A DNA stretch of 64,000 nucleotides, taken from assembly GCA_958299035.1 (NCBI GenBank), contig CATQJL010000001.1, positions 18,459,433 to 18,523,432 of the forward strand, read 5' to 3'. The translations under genes were made by a program, and so were the position numbers. The notes under the pieces are model-generated. The model was not told the origin of the DNA. It saw nothing but the letters and a program-made list of their open reading frames with translations, and ran no database searches. How positions within the stretch are numbered: position 1 is the first letter of the stretch; the number at the start of each line of letters is the position of its first letter. Below, in pieces: positions 23,241 to 34,159 of this stretch. Source of the stretch: Cylicocyclus nassatus (lineage: Eukaryota; Nematoda; Chromadorea; Rhabditida; Strongylidae).

Positions 23241-23778
23241 GGCAGCGTACATCCAAAATCTCGCCTTTAATCTTTTTGTCATTTTGGGATCTTTCCGTGC
23301 CCCTGATCACAGTTATGACATTGAAATCCTCCAAAAGTCCCAAAAAACTCCGATTCCCGGGGACCTCTGCAAAGCGAGGACGAGTTTCGAATTGCTCGAC
23401 CCCGTCGGCATGCCAGCGAGGAACAGCTGCAACTGCATGACAGCCTGTAGTTGCAACTGCAGCCGCAGCGTGTGCCGTCGTGGATTCGTTGTCTAAGGGA
23501 GGCGGATCGCAGCGCAAGCAACTGCACTGTTGCAAATGCAGTTGCTGTTGCAACAGCATTGCAACAGCAACTACAACGAACTGCAGCTTACGCTGACGTG
23601 GATTTCGTCCGAAGGAGGCGTAGTGAAAGAAAAGGGGCGGAATGAAAGAAAAATCAGGCGGATTTTCTCCGCTCAGAAGCAACATTGGGAGACCGGACTT
23701 ACGCAGTTGGTCTTCTTCTGGCCCTAGATATACATGGTATAGAGGATTGGGTAACTTAGATTTTAGGTGTACGCTGCC
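23241..23778. mobile_element. GGCAGCGT foldback MITE, 538 bp, with a CAACTGCA-rich core
   Basis: The ends are GGCAGCGTACATCCAAAATC and ..GATTTTAGGTGTACGCTGCC. The interior also pairs: TCCGATTCCCGGGGACCTC-side sequence is not mirrored, but the centre consists of GCAACTGCA/TGCAGTTGC motifs that are self-complementary (about 23425-23590). Open frames on both strands across it are consequences of this composition, not genes. Confidence 0.75.
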
Positions 23779-26533
23779 TTTAGCAGAGACCAAATGACCA
23801 GTGGATAAAGCAAGTCAGGCACTTCAAAATGGTTACCAAACATTCGCAAAAGTTTAAACTTGGAATATTCGGAGAATTGAATCTTCTTCAAAAAAAAATG
23901 TGAGCTAAATCGAATACGAATGTGCTTTCCACATCAGACGTTCTCATATACAGCTGCTGTATCATTTCCATGGCCAAAATGAAGAACAAAAACTGGCCAA
24001 AAACAAAAAATGTTTTCTCGACTTTCGTTCAAAATTTGATATTTCTCCAAAACTCGCTTCTGGGAGGCTGAACTTGTGACAGCCCAGCATTGTTTTGGCA
24101 AAGTCACCAATTTCGCTTTCCATTTCCTAACCATGGAAAAATACAGCAGCTGTACACAGAGTGCCCCAAAAAATGTGCACACCGTCCGATCGTTAATAAC
24201 TCCCTTGTTTTTCTGTATTGTGCCGATCTTTAGGCATCATTTCGTAGAGCTAAACTCAACTTTCGGTTGGAGACGCATTTATATCCATGGAAGCATCTTT
24301 GGACGCTGATTTCAGACTTTTTGAGGAACGACTCTCCGAAAGAAGCTATGAGCATCTGAAAGCCCAAATTCGTTAAATCTTGAGTGGCATAAAATGAGTT
24401 AAAACCTTTACAAAAACATTTATGCGAGTTTTGCTGGGTATTTCCCATTCCTCGTATTATATACTCGATACAAAATTGATCACCCGTTTCCAGATGTTTT
24501 GCTTTTCGTTTACTTTATGCCACTTGAGGCTTGATAAATTTAAACATTGAAAACCATGATCAGTGAGCAAGAGGTCAGGCACAAGTCCTTCAAAAGCGAC
24601 CCCCCCCCCGTTGTGAAAGCCTCCTAAACAACCCCTTCGCTTCACTTCCAAGACCTCACTTTGCGATATGTTGAAGAAGATCAGCTTTACTGGAGGGTTC
24701 GTCTTTTGGAAGTTTGCAGGCCCGACTTTCTGCGATTGCACGATCACATGCAACTTGACGGCAGATTTTGGTTCGGGATAGCCCTCTTTTTAGAATCATA
24801 ACTTCCACAGGGGTGGAGTGTTGGGCTCCAAATGTTCATTATAGTAGCGGCTTTGAGCTCAATACTGATACTAGGAAAGGAGTGATTTTTGAAAAAAAGC
24901 AATATGGGGGGTCAGACGCAAAGCTACAAAAGCTCAGGCAACCTAGCCTTTTGAGGGGTTGATCCTGACCCCATTAACTTCATTTCCAAAAAAGTTTTTC
25001 TACCCAAGTTATGATTCGCTAGCACAACTCTCGAAGAATCCACTATAAGTGTTTGAGCTTGGCTCGACTTGTTTCGGCCTTGTGGTGGTAATCCGTGAAG
25101 TTGAACCACTCAAACAAAACGATTGGAATTTTGATAGCACATCTTACTCCACTTTTTGAAAGGATATGACGCCTGATTTCTAGCATAGACTTGTAAAGAA
25201 CGTTACTTTGTTATGAATATAAACAAGCTGAATTTTTTGCCTCTGAAACCAAGTCAATTTGAAAATCAGGTTCTTAAAACGTTGAGAGACACTAAAAAAT
25301 ATAGTGGTTAATTATTTGTGGAGCTTATGGAGGTATTGACATGCTGATTATCGAAGTGATACCCATTTCACACAGCAACCTTCGTTGATGACCTTATAAT
25401 ATTTCAAGGTAAAAGGTGAAGATTTGAATTTTGGCTGGAACTACGATTGTGTTTATATCAGCATTTTCTCAATATGTGGTTATGATACAATCCAAAAGAT
25501 AGTGTTGTGCAAACTCTATGGAAATCTTCGAATCCTTTCTCAGCTTCCTAGACGACCAACATCTAATAGCCTCTTCTTCTTCCTTATTGCTATGCATTGT
25601 AGTTTGTCCTCCCACAAGTTGTACTTTGTAGTGTTCGCTCTATAAAAATGTCAGTGCTGAGGTGAAGATGATGCACAGATGACGTGGACCGCGAGATGCT
25701 CGATGACCCATCTGATTAGATGCCGAAGCGACGGATTTCACATCGTCATGTGGGCTACTGCAACAGAATCGTTATCACTCATCAGCTCGAGAATGAAGGC
25801 ATTCACGACACATCGCAAAATCGCACTTCAGCATGCTATATAGACAAAAAAGCTGGTATTTTAAAGGGATTTAAATTATGTGAGTTGGAAGCAAACATCG
25901 TAAACTTTGAAATACTGCAAATTAGCCTAGACGTATAAGCGGTATTCACAAATGAAAGAAAGCCGCGCCAATAGTTGAAGCTCTTTTTTTTCAAATAAGG
26001 GATTTGTCATGCGGCACCTGATACGCGGATGAAGTGAGGATGGTTTGAGCTTGAAAAAAAATTCATACGAAGCGCAAACAATAATATGACGCATTTCGAA
26101 ACTGATGCTATCTTGGTACTTTTTTTCAAGTGCATGATGTAAATAAGGCTTTTAGAGACCACATAGTATTGCACAAGTTCAAAAACGTTTTTAGAAAGAG
26201 AAACGCAAGTAAGAGTCCAAAAATTTTGAGTTTCTTCATAACATTCAAAATTTGTTTGTATCCTTGCGGAATATGAGCATAGAAAAGTCAATGTCTTCGT
26301 GAAAAAGAAGGCCCCACCAATAAAGTAACATACAGGTAGAGGTCATTTGACAGCTTCTAGTAAGCATCTACGCATAAGTTCGCAAACATTTTTGATTGAA
26401 GAAGACATAGTTGCTATGACATTCATAATCACTTTATCTGACAACAACCGAAATAAGTTAGATATCACTAGCTGGAGTGCCCGGGCCCGCTCGGACCGTG
26501 GCCTCGAACATCTAATCCTGTTGGGGGGGGGGG
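23779..26533. other. Spacer continuation, no supported gene
   Basis: A short inverted pair (TACAGCTGCTGTA..TTCCATGG near 23951 and CCATGG..TACAGCAGCTGTA near 24131-24152) ends at CAGAGTGCCCCAAAAAATG. That sequence resembles one end of the CAGGGTG mariner-type family, so a broken MITE is likely. Homopolymer runs lie at 24601 (C) and 26522 (G). No coding sequence was identified. Confidence 0.4.
25575..25690 (-). repeat. Repeat D, copy 2
   Basis: This is the reverse complement of the 7690-7840 block, including GTACTTTGTAGTGTTCGCTC and ATGTCAGTGCTGAGGTGAAG. Its class is unknown. Confidence 0.5.
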
Positions 26534-26977
26534 ATACAAATTCGTTCCCAGAGCAAATGAATGGGTGAGCGCTAACTTGTTCCGCATCTCTCGTTTCTTT
26601 CTGGCTCCAATACAAATTCGTTCCCATTCTTTTGCTCTTCTTACCCTTCGGTAAATTCTTCCTTTCTTCTTTCTTGTACACAGTTCAGACCCGCGATCAG
26701 CGTTTCTGTGGCTCCTGCAATGATTCGTTTTTCTCCGTGCCGAGCTTCGCTATACCGCCCCCACCTCATGAAATGGAAATGACCAACTGTGCTTACACGA
26801 CTATGGAGAGTGTATGATTATTGTAGGTGTTTTTAGCAAGACTAAGATTTTTATAGGACTTTTTAGTGATTTGAATACACCAATATCATAACAGCGGCGC
26901 TTCCGGGTGGTCGCCTGCTCTTGACTGCAAGCTATATATAAGGTGAGCGCTAACTTGTTCCGCATCTCTCGTTTCTT
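26534..26977 (+). repeat. Inverted duplication, right copy (~0.44 kb)
   Basis: This is the reverse complement of 20014-20456. It carries the preserved 61-codon frame at 26632-26817, whose downstream part follows TTCTTTCTTGTACACAG and encodes a short segment with a Cys-Gly-Ser-Cys motif and four consecutive prolines. A diverged fragment of the same sequence (AAAAATCTT..AACACCTACAAT) occurs again at 27108-27150. Confidence 0.8.
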
Positions 26978-27379
26978 TCTGGCGCCATCGGCTACTGGGT
27001 TGCACCGATGTGGTGGTGGAGCATTTGGGAGGATAGATTACAAATATCTTGTCCTTGCAGGCTCCCAAAAAGGTGGATTTCGAAATGTAAGCTAGCCGAA
27101 TAAATCATATAAAAATCTTTTTCGGCTAGAAACACCTACAATGATTATACAAATCATGCCAAGGTTTATTGAAGGTCGAACTTGGGATTTTATGGGAGAA
27201 TTTTTAGTTGAAGCATGATAGGCTTTTCTTTCATTGTAGGTAAAAATCAATAAATCGATAGAAGGACGAGGCAAATTTGAAAGTAGCCTAAAACTTAAGA
27301 TGTAAAGAAAAATCTGCCAACTCCTTCTTCTCATAATTACCGAAAATGAATGCGAATGCAAGGGAGTGGTTTACGATGT

Positions 27380-27436
27380 GTTCTTAGTGTGCGATATAAT
27401 TGGGTCCGAATCGAATAGAAATTTGATCATTCAAAT
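27380..27436 (+). repeat. Repeat A, copy 1, segment 1
   Basis: GGGTCCGAATCGAATAGAAA and TTTGATCATTCAAATA match GAGTCCGAATCGAGTCAAAA and TTCGATCATTCGAATA near 57945-57980 in copy 2. The copy is cut here by the LINE and resumes at 31552. Confidence 0.65.
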
Positions 27437-27493
27437 ATGGAATGGATATCGCGCATTGGCGGCGAGCGGTCGTGTTCTCATTTGCTCTCTACA

Positions 27494-28177
27494 ATGGTGT
27501 CACAGCGTCGTACTGCGAAGAAAGCTAAGGAAGCTGGTGCTGGTATTATTGTGGATTCTACTGCCTCTTCTTCTGATATTCTTAGTCAGTCGCTGCCGCA
27601 AGCCGAGGGAGAAGGTAAGTTGATATCTCAACTTCATTCTATCTTAGCAGGCAAGGCTCCGGAGGCCTTGCCGCTGCTGGATCGATTGATCCAATTGATC
27701 AGGCCGGCCCCCGGTGATCTCATCGAGCAAGACAAAAGGTCTCGGTCTATAGTAATTTCAAGAGTGCCGGAATTGAATGACGCTCTCGCGTCTCAACGTC
27801 AGGCACATACTGAAAGCTCAGTGATGTCCATTTTGGATAAAATGGACATTGAAACTAGACCACTAGAGATCTATAGGATGGGGAGACCGGGGGGCAGCAG
27901 GCCGCGCCTTATCAAGTGTGTCTTTCCTTCGCAGCAGTTCTACTACAGTGCCCTCAAAAAAGCCCCACTGCTGCGCAGCCTGTCCGGTTGTGATCAGATC
28001 TACATCCGCAGGTCTATGACCCGCGAGGAAAGAGATCACGACCGGGCCCTGCGTCAGCAAGCTCGGGAGCTGAATAGCAAAGAGCACGGTGGGGGCAAGG
28101 TCTTCGTAGTTTATAGAGGCGAGGTTGTGAAGGCCTCAGACATTCCCAGCATCAAAGCAATCCTGCAAAAAAACTGA
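27494..28177 (+). CDS. LINE ORF1 protein
   Basis: This frame encodes 227 residues from the ATG at 27494; an upstream in-frame ATG at 27437 coincides with the element's first bases and is less likely. The N-terminus is basic (MVSQRRTAKKAKEAG). The central to C-terminal part (about residues 75-170) has SRSIVISRVPE and a later RLIKCVFPS segment, reminiscent of the RRM-like fold of LINE ORF1 nucleic-acid chaperones, followed by a charged helix with RREERD-type composition. The expected role is to bind element RNA in the ribonucleoprotein particle. It ends at TGA 28175-28177, and the ORF2 frame is already open at that point, consistent with coupled translation. Confidence 0.75.
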   Translation: MVSQRRTAKKAKEAGAGIIVDSTASSSDILSQSLPQAEGEGKLISQLHSILAGKAPEALPLLDRLIQLIRPAPGDLIEQDKRSRSIVISRVPELNDALASQRQAHTESSVMSILDKMDIETRPLEIYRMGRPGGSRPRLIKCVFPSQQFYYSALKKAPLLRSLSGCDQIYIRRSMTREERDHDRALRQQARELNSKEHGGGKVFVVYRGEVVKASDIPSIKAILQKN

Positions 28178-28233
28178 TTACGTGCTCAGACTCCTCCTCG
28201 GTTACTTGTCTTTTACTAAATGCTAGAAGTTTA

Positions 28234-31018
28234 ATGAACAAACTTGTTGATTTCCATCATCTACTCCATACTCAAAAACCGGCTATGGTTTTTGTGACAG
28301 AATCATGGTTTAGTAGTTTTATTAATGATGCAGAGATTTTGTGCGATCTTCCGTACAATATTTTGCGTAATGATCGCAAAAAAAGAAGAGGAGGAGGGGT
28401 ATGTGTATTGATCCGATATGATCTCGTTTTTCGTACTATCGAGCAGAGGCACTTTGTGCCAACGAACCTGATTGCTTTTGACCTTATCTTTGGTGCCGAT
28501 AACTTTACCAGATTCGTACTGCTCTACCGGCCACCCAGTCAAACGTCTGTTTTTGATGAACAGCTTATTGGCATTCTGGAAAACTTAGCCACGTCTACTC
28601 GAAATATCATTTTTCTTGGCGATTTCAATCTAAATGATGTTGACTGGACAGAATTGAAAGCAATCTCATCATCCTCTTCCGCTCGCTTTGTTTCGCTTTT
28701 TGAATGTCTGGGGCTTCCACAACTTGTTAAAGCTCCCACAAGGGGAACCTCTATTCTAGATCTTATATTTGCTAAGAGTGAGACTGTTACTGAGATTCAA
28801 ATATATCCCCCCTTGGCAAGTTCTGATCATAATATAGTGTCTTTCAATATAGCCTTGTCTACTGGTCATGATGATATACCTGAGCATTCGTCTATACGCG
28901 ACTACTCTAAAGCTGACTTGAGATCCATAAAAGATGCATTGTCAAATATTGATTGGTTGAGTGTGTTCGATGGATACTCCAACATTGATGATCTTTACAA
29001 TCGCTTTCTCAATACAATCCACGACTTGATTGAAAAATACGTTCCCATAAAGAAAAGACAACCTTCCTTTCTACGTTATCCTCAGCATATAAAAAATCTT
29101 TGGATGCAGAGAATTAGACTGTTTTTGAGCCTTAATGATCCTCTAAACAATACAGAGTACAAAATTGTCTTTAAGGAGTTATCAAGGCATTTGAGGCGTT
29201 ACTTGAAACAGAAGGAAAAGAGAATGTTCAGAAATACTGGCAAATGTAAACTTTCGGCCTATCTGAAAAAACATTTGAAAGAAAACAAATTCTTTGGTCC
29301 TTTGGAAGACTCTAATGGCAATGTATACAATACTTCCATCTCCAAAGCTGAAGCTCTGGCAGATCAGTTTTCCTCCGTTTTCTCAGAACCATCTGCATCA
29401 TGTCCCATATTGATTAACAGATCCTTGGGTTGTTGCCCCTTACCAAGGGAAGACCCTTCGTCCGTACGGAAACTTTTAAAAAAAGTAAGCCCAACGTTGT
29501 CTATCACATCTGACAACATACCTCCTATCTTTTACAAGATGTTTGCTGACGAACTAGTGCCTCCATTAACTCACATCTATAATATATCCTTGATGAATGC
29601 AGAAGTGCCTCACCTCTGGAAATCCGCCATTGTTACTCCTCTCCCCAAGACATCTCTCAATCCCAAGCTCTCTGACTATAGACCAATAAGTATACTCCCT
29701 ACTCCTTGCAAAATATTAGAAAAAATAATTGTTAGAAATTTGTTGCATTGGCTTGATAAATTAAATTGTCTGCCTGAGCAACAACATGGATTTTTGCAAG
29801 GCCGATCTACCAGTACACAACTTCTTGACGTCCAATTTGACTGGACAGAAGGATTGAGCCTGAATAAGTCTATAGATGTAGTCTATTTTGACCTGAGTAA
29901 AGCATTCGACACAGTTGATCACAATCTTCTTTTGTCTAAGCTGGAGAGCTTGGGAGTGAGAGGTTCACTACTGAGATGGTTCGAATCCTATCTTCAGGAC
30001 AGAACCTTCTCTGTTCCTGTACTTGACAGAATTTCTGCGGCTAAACCTTGTAAGTCTGGAGTTCCTCAAGGCAGTATTCTGTCACCGATTCTCTTTATTA
30101 TTTATACCATTGACCTGCCAGCCTGTCTTATCACAGATCCACGAGTTAGAGTGGCTGCGTACGCTGATGATGTTGAAATATATATCGTCTATGACCAGCG
30201 CGACAAGGGGAATGCTCATGCAGCACTTCGTAGCTCAATTTCTCGAATGATTGATTGGGCAGATAGATGGAACATCAAAGTAAATTACTCCAAAAGTTGT
30301 ACTGTTCCCATTGGCATAACCCCTTCCCATTCAATTGATAGCAGCTTTGATTTCGAGTGTAAATTCCTGGTCAAAGACCTGGGAGTTCTCACAGATTCTA
30401 GACTTAGATACTCGTGTCAAATAGATGAAATTGCCTCTCGGAACTCGAATATTGTATGCGATTATGCGCAGTGTGCAATCTTCAGATCCTAAACTTCTTT
30501 TGAAAATCTATAAAACATTTGTTCTGCCAGTTGTGGAGTATTGCAGCTTTGTATGGAACCCTACTTTGAAAAAAGATGTTGATAAAATTGAAAAAATTCA
30601 AAGAATATTCACTAAGATTGTTTTCTATCGCGCATTTCCCAATCCGAATTACCCTTTCGCCTTGCCAAACTACACAACCAGAATTCGCAAGTTAGGTCTC
30701 AAAACTCTTTTCTACAGAAGGTTGTTAGCAGATACTATTATGGCCTTCAAAGTTCTGCGAGCCGAGGTGGGTTTGAAACCCAGTAAATACTGGGTTTTCC
30801 AACCTATCAGTGAATGCAGGGCCTCTTTTAACCTGGTTGTTTCTAGGTTTGGAAGGCACAACATCTCATTGCAACGCAACAACTTCTTTTACCGAGCAGC
30901 TTCGATCTTGAGTAAACTTCCACCACCAATCTTAGCTTTAAATTCAGTGGCTCAATTGAAAACGGCGTTGAAGAAAGTAGATTTATTGCAGTTAATGGGA
31001 ATTGATGATGTGAAGTAA
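28234..31018 (+). pseudogene. LINE ORF2: endonuclease and reverse transcriptase, one frameshift
   Basis: The first frame runs 28234-30492 and the continuation lies in the next frame to 31018. The shift falls near 30440, after the RT core. The sequence LLLNARSL, typical of endonuclease starts, is in frame just upstream of the ATG, so translation may begin closer to the ORF1 stop. Endonuclease motifs: TESW near residue 25, GDFN near 128, SDHN near 196. RT motifs: SDYRPIS near 478, DLSKAFDTVDH, GVPQGSILSP, and the catalytic YADD near 642. The continuation has the KIYKTFVLPVVEY segment found after the RT core in CR1/Jockey-type elements. The protein would nick the target and copy element RNA by target-primed reverse transcription. 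As read, the C-terminal thumb region is disconnected. Confidence 0.9.
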
Positions 31019-31509
31019 TTTTTTTTTTAAGAATTATTTTGCCATCCTTTCTTTGGCATGATCCGCTGCATTCTTTCGATGTTATCAATCGGTACTTTGG
31101 CAGCATGGGCCTCAAACGGTTTCCTTTCTTGCTTTTTTTGTCCTGTCTAGCTCTGTTAGTCTCATTGTACTTTCAAAAATTCACTCATCCTTCCTCGGGG
31201 CTTTAACCAGCTGCTTCCGCCCTTAGGCTCGCTGGCCTCCACAAAAGAGGGACTTTAATTTCTGAAAGACAGTGAGACTAACAGTTTTAATATGCTATAC
31301 ACCAGAGTAACAACTCTGGCCACTCCTTACTCAAAGATAATCCCAGGGACAAGTTTTGGTGCCTTAGTTTCTCCGTGCTTCCTGCAGGGGACATGCCAAC
31401 GATTGGTTCATACGTGTTTTTTTCATGTGTGTTTGATTAACCATGTGATGGTGATATAGTGTGTTTGTTACTAACCGCTCCGATCAGGATCAAAGAGCAC
31501 TCTTTGGTG

Positions 31510-31512
31510 CAT

Positions 31513-31551
<39 letters not shown>
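31510..31551 (+). repeat. AAAT tandem tail of the LINE
   Basis: About nine AAAT units follow GTGCATTT. Short tandem tails are characteristic of CR1/L2-type 3' ends and mark the priming end of the element. Confidence 0.85.
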
Positions 31552-31552
<1 letters not shown>

Positions 31553-32105
31553 AACATTCGAAAATATTCGCAGAAATTCGATATTTGGAGTTTTTCCATT
31601 TTCGAATGATACTCAAAATTTAAATAATTGAGAAAACGGGTTTTCGAATAATCAAAACTCGAATAACCAAAAAATAGGGTTTCGAATAAAATTCGAAAAC
31701 TGAATAATCAAGAAACGAGGATTCGAATAAAATTGAAAACTCGAATAATCAAGAACCGGGGTTTCGAATAGATTTTATTCGATTGTTTTATTTGAATGTT
31801 TATTGGAATTCGTATTTGAATAAATTCCGTACTCAGTTTCTTCGAGTTTGTTGAAGTGCCAACTGCTGAGTATCAAGCTCGTTTCGTCTGCGTTTTTTCC
31901 GCAAAACTCTGTAATGCATCTGTCTACAACCGTGATGACCTTAAAATTTATGGAAAGTCGCATTCTCCCGACTGCTTGCGAAAGTAAAAAAAAGATGAGG
32001 ATTTCATTTAATGCTTTTTCGATTAAGGAAATAGTTCGCAATCCTATTGGCACCAAATAAGCAAAAAAACACCTACCAATTTCAATCTCATGTTCCGAGT
32101 TCATA
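31552..32105 (+). repeat. Repeat A, copy 1, segment 2
   Basis: It is rich in TTCGAATA-type words. It matches 57975-58445, including GCTGAGTATCAAGCTCG, AATGCAT and CTGCTTGCGA blocks. It is cut by the LTR element whose target duplication CATA occupies 32102-32105. It is non-coding. Confidence 0.75.
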
Positions 32106-32497
32106 TGTTGGAGGAATCACCCTATATCACGGATACGGGGTTGGCGGGAAACGCCGCCGATTTGACCCTCTCGGAAGGGTATAAAAGAAGCGGATAAGGG
32201 GGAGCCGTGAGCAGAAGACGCTCGCGGGGAGTAGAAACGAGCTGGCCAGAAGAGAACCAGACCTCCCCCCAAGTAACGATCCAGCCAAGTAATCGAGCCC
32301 TACGAGAGGGTCAAATCTTGCATCCCCCCAGCTCCAAGTTTTGCACTAGTTGTTGTTATTTTCTTGTTGGCCCTCGGGCCCTTGTTGTTGTTTCTGCGGT
32401 TTTTCTGTACATAATGCGTTCTTCATCCGCGCTTGTCCTGCCAGTCAAAGGTTCAAACCTTTTTTTCCCATACCGCTAGACCGTCGACTCCATTACA
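32106..32497 (+). repeat. Gypsy element 5' LTR
   Basis: This LTR is 392 bp, starts TGTTGGAGGAATCA and ends CTCCATTACA. It contains a TATA box (TATAAAAG at 32180-32187) downstream of GGGTTGGCGGGAAACGCCG. It pairs with 38774-39165. Confidence 0.95.
32180..32187 (+). promoter_or_regulatory. TATA box of the 5' LTR
   Basis: TATAAAAG lies 75 bp into the LTR and is identical in the 3' LTR. It is expected to position RNA polymerase II initiation at the U3/R boundary a few tens of bases downstream. Confidence 0.75.
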
Positions 32498-32515
32498 TGG
32501 GGGCCGAGCCGACGC
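32498..32515 (+). promoter_or_regulatory. Primer-binding site of the gypsy element
   Basis: TGGGGGCCGAGCCGACGC starts directly after the LTR. Its complement would be a tRNA 3' end finishing in CCA. I did not identify which tRNA. Confidence 0.75.
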
Positions 32516-32674
32516 ATTGACTGGTGGATCACGAGCGGATTGATCGCTAGTGTTAGCTGCGGAGACATCAAGAGGCCACCAGAGCCACCCGAAAACAAAA
32601 GGAAAAGAGTACAAGAGAGGAGGGATCGATTTGAACCTTATAACCTCAAGCGCTTACAGAGGCGCCGCTATTGA

Positions 32675-34159
32675 TTGATTTCGATATCCTCATCAATTAT
32701 CCTGCCTATTTTTCGAGTAAACAAGTCGTTTTTTCGCGTATACACGTCGTTTTTGATGGAAACTTTTGAGAAAAGAAACATGTTGCTTTCAGATAAGGGC
32801 AAAGTTGTCAAGATGGAAGAAAAAGAAAGGGATCAAATGAAATCGAATCAGGTAGGACATTTTGAGAAAGTTGATTTATTAGAGCAAATAGAGCTCATCA
32901 AGACGGGTGTAGAGCTGCTACCACAAGTGGTGAGCAGGCACCTAAGTGAAAGTAGAGCGGCAGTCAAGTACAGGGCGCCGCTGGAAGAAGAGCTATCTAG
33001 GAGAATAGGGGAAACCATGAATCAAATTGAGAATTTGGCTTTCAGTATTAAAATGTTTCTAGGATTTAGTGAAGGAGGGGGAACATTTGATAGAGCAAAT
33101 GAACCTCTTAAAACGAATCCATTACAGGACAGCCCGCAAGAGTTACCTGAAAGGCCAGCGCTGGAGCACGGCCGAGTTGAAAAAGAGCAGATTCAGGGTG
33201 AGGGCAGTTTGGCCTTTGCTGAAAGAAGTGCAAGTGATGAAGTATTTCAGATGTCGAATTTGAAGACGCGGTGGAAAGAAGCAAAGTCCGTGACTGGTCG
33301 GACGTCAGGGCCGCTCTGGAGGCAATCGCAGGACATGAGAGGCAGCGAATTCCTGCCATGTCAAGGTACAATTATTGAACTACTTTCAAAGTATGAGTCT
33401 TGCGGACCCAGGGGTATTGAAGGGGCACGAAAGTGAAGACTTTGGGAGTTTTATCAGAAAATTCAAGAGAAAATTCGGTACGATCATTCGGGATAAGCAC
33501 ACCTTGGTAGAAATCCTGGGGGATGAGCATCTAGGAGGGCGAGCCAAGGCGGTGTTCCTGAGTATCCCCTCGGCAGTGAGACACCAAGGATTTGATAGGG
33601 TGGTCGAAGAAATGACCACACTACTAGCGTGCGACTCAACTGCAGCAAGGCTCAGAGCTCTTACAGCTCTGAGAAACTTGCGGATGAGACCTAACCAAGG
33701 GGTGGCCGATTTTTGCGTAGCCCTGGAAGGCTTGGCTAGGAAAGCGAATCCTCAGTGTAGCATTGAGGATCTATGGAGTATGCACAAATACTCCTGCACA
33801 ACTTGAGCACGTGGTCGGAATATGTGCAGCTAGTCGGGACATTGCACAAGGTAAACCCAAGGGACGCATACAATACAATCAAAGAAGTGGCGATCGAAAT
33901 AGAGCAGTCGAAAAGACTGTGCAAGTGGGAAAGAAGGGACGAGCGGCAACCATCGCCGAGAAAGGACGAAAGAGCAACGCAGAACAGGCATAGTCGAGAT
34001 GTCAGCGGGGAAAGAGAAAGGCGCACTGAAGAAAGGATACCACATTCAACAAGGAATACGGACACCCTACGAGACCGCCAGAACGAAGGAAGGCGATGTT
34101 ACGGGTGCGGGCGCTTTGGACATCGACTGTGGAAGCAAGAAGACAAACAACGACCTTAA
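32675..34159 (+). pseudogene. Gypsy gag, split over three frames
   Basis: An N-terminal, highly charged segment (32675-33436) overlaps a second frame at 33375-33806 that reads like a capsid domain (GSFIRKFKRKFG.., a region ending in RKANPQCS). This overlaps a third frame at 33773-34159 that becomes Arg/Glu-rich and ends with a CYGCGRFGH zinc knuckle. The fourth zinc ligand of the usual CX2CX4HX4C knuckle is missing in this frame, which then stops. The shifts near 33400, 33790 and 34130 may be real decay or sequencing indels. Gag would package the element RNA into virus-like particles. Confidence 0.75.

Larger units (their letters stand above)
27437..31551 (+). mobile_element. CR1/Jockey-clade-like LINE, full-length apart from one frameshift
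   Basis: This 4.1-kb element has two open frames and a tail of tandem AAAT units. Comparing the interrupted repeat A copy with the other repeat A copy places the 5' end within a few bases of 27437 and the 3' end at the tail. The 5' untranslated part is at most about 57 nt before the ATG at 27494, so the element appears not to be 5'-truncated. The target-site duplication is obscured by the A/T-rich target. Confidence 0.85.

Noticed and set aside
23236..23793. 185-codon minus-strand frame
   Set aside because: It coincides with the whole GGCAGCGT foldback at 23241-23778, including its terminal repeats, and its Ala/Gln/Cys-rich translation comes from the CAACTGCA-type core.
24150..24185. CAGAGTGCCCCAAAAAATG, considered as the end of an intact MITE
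   Set aside because: Only one end is recognisable, and the sequence departs from the family after about 25 bp.
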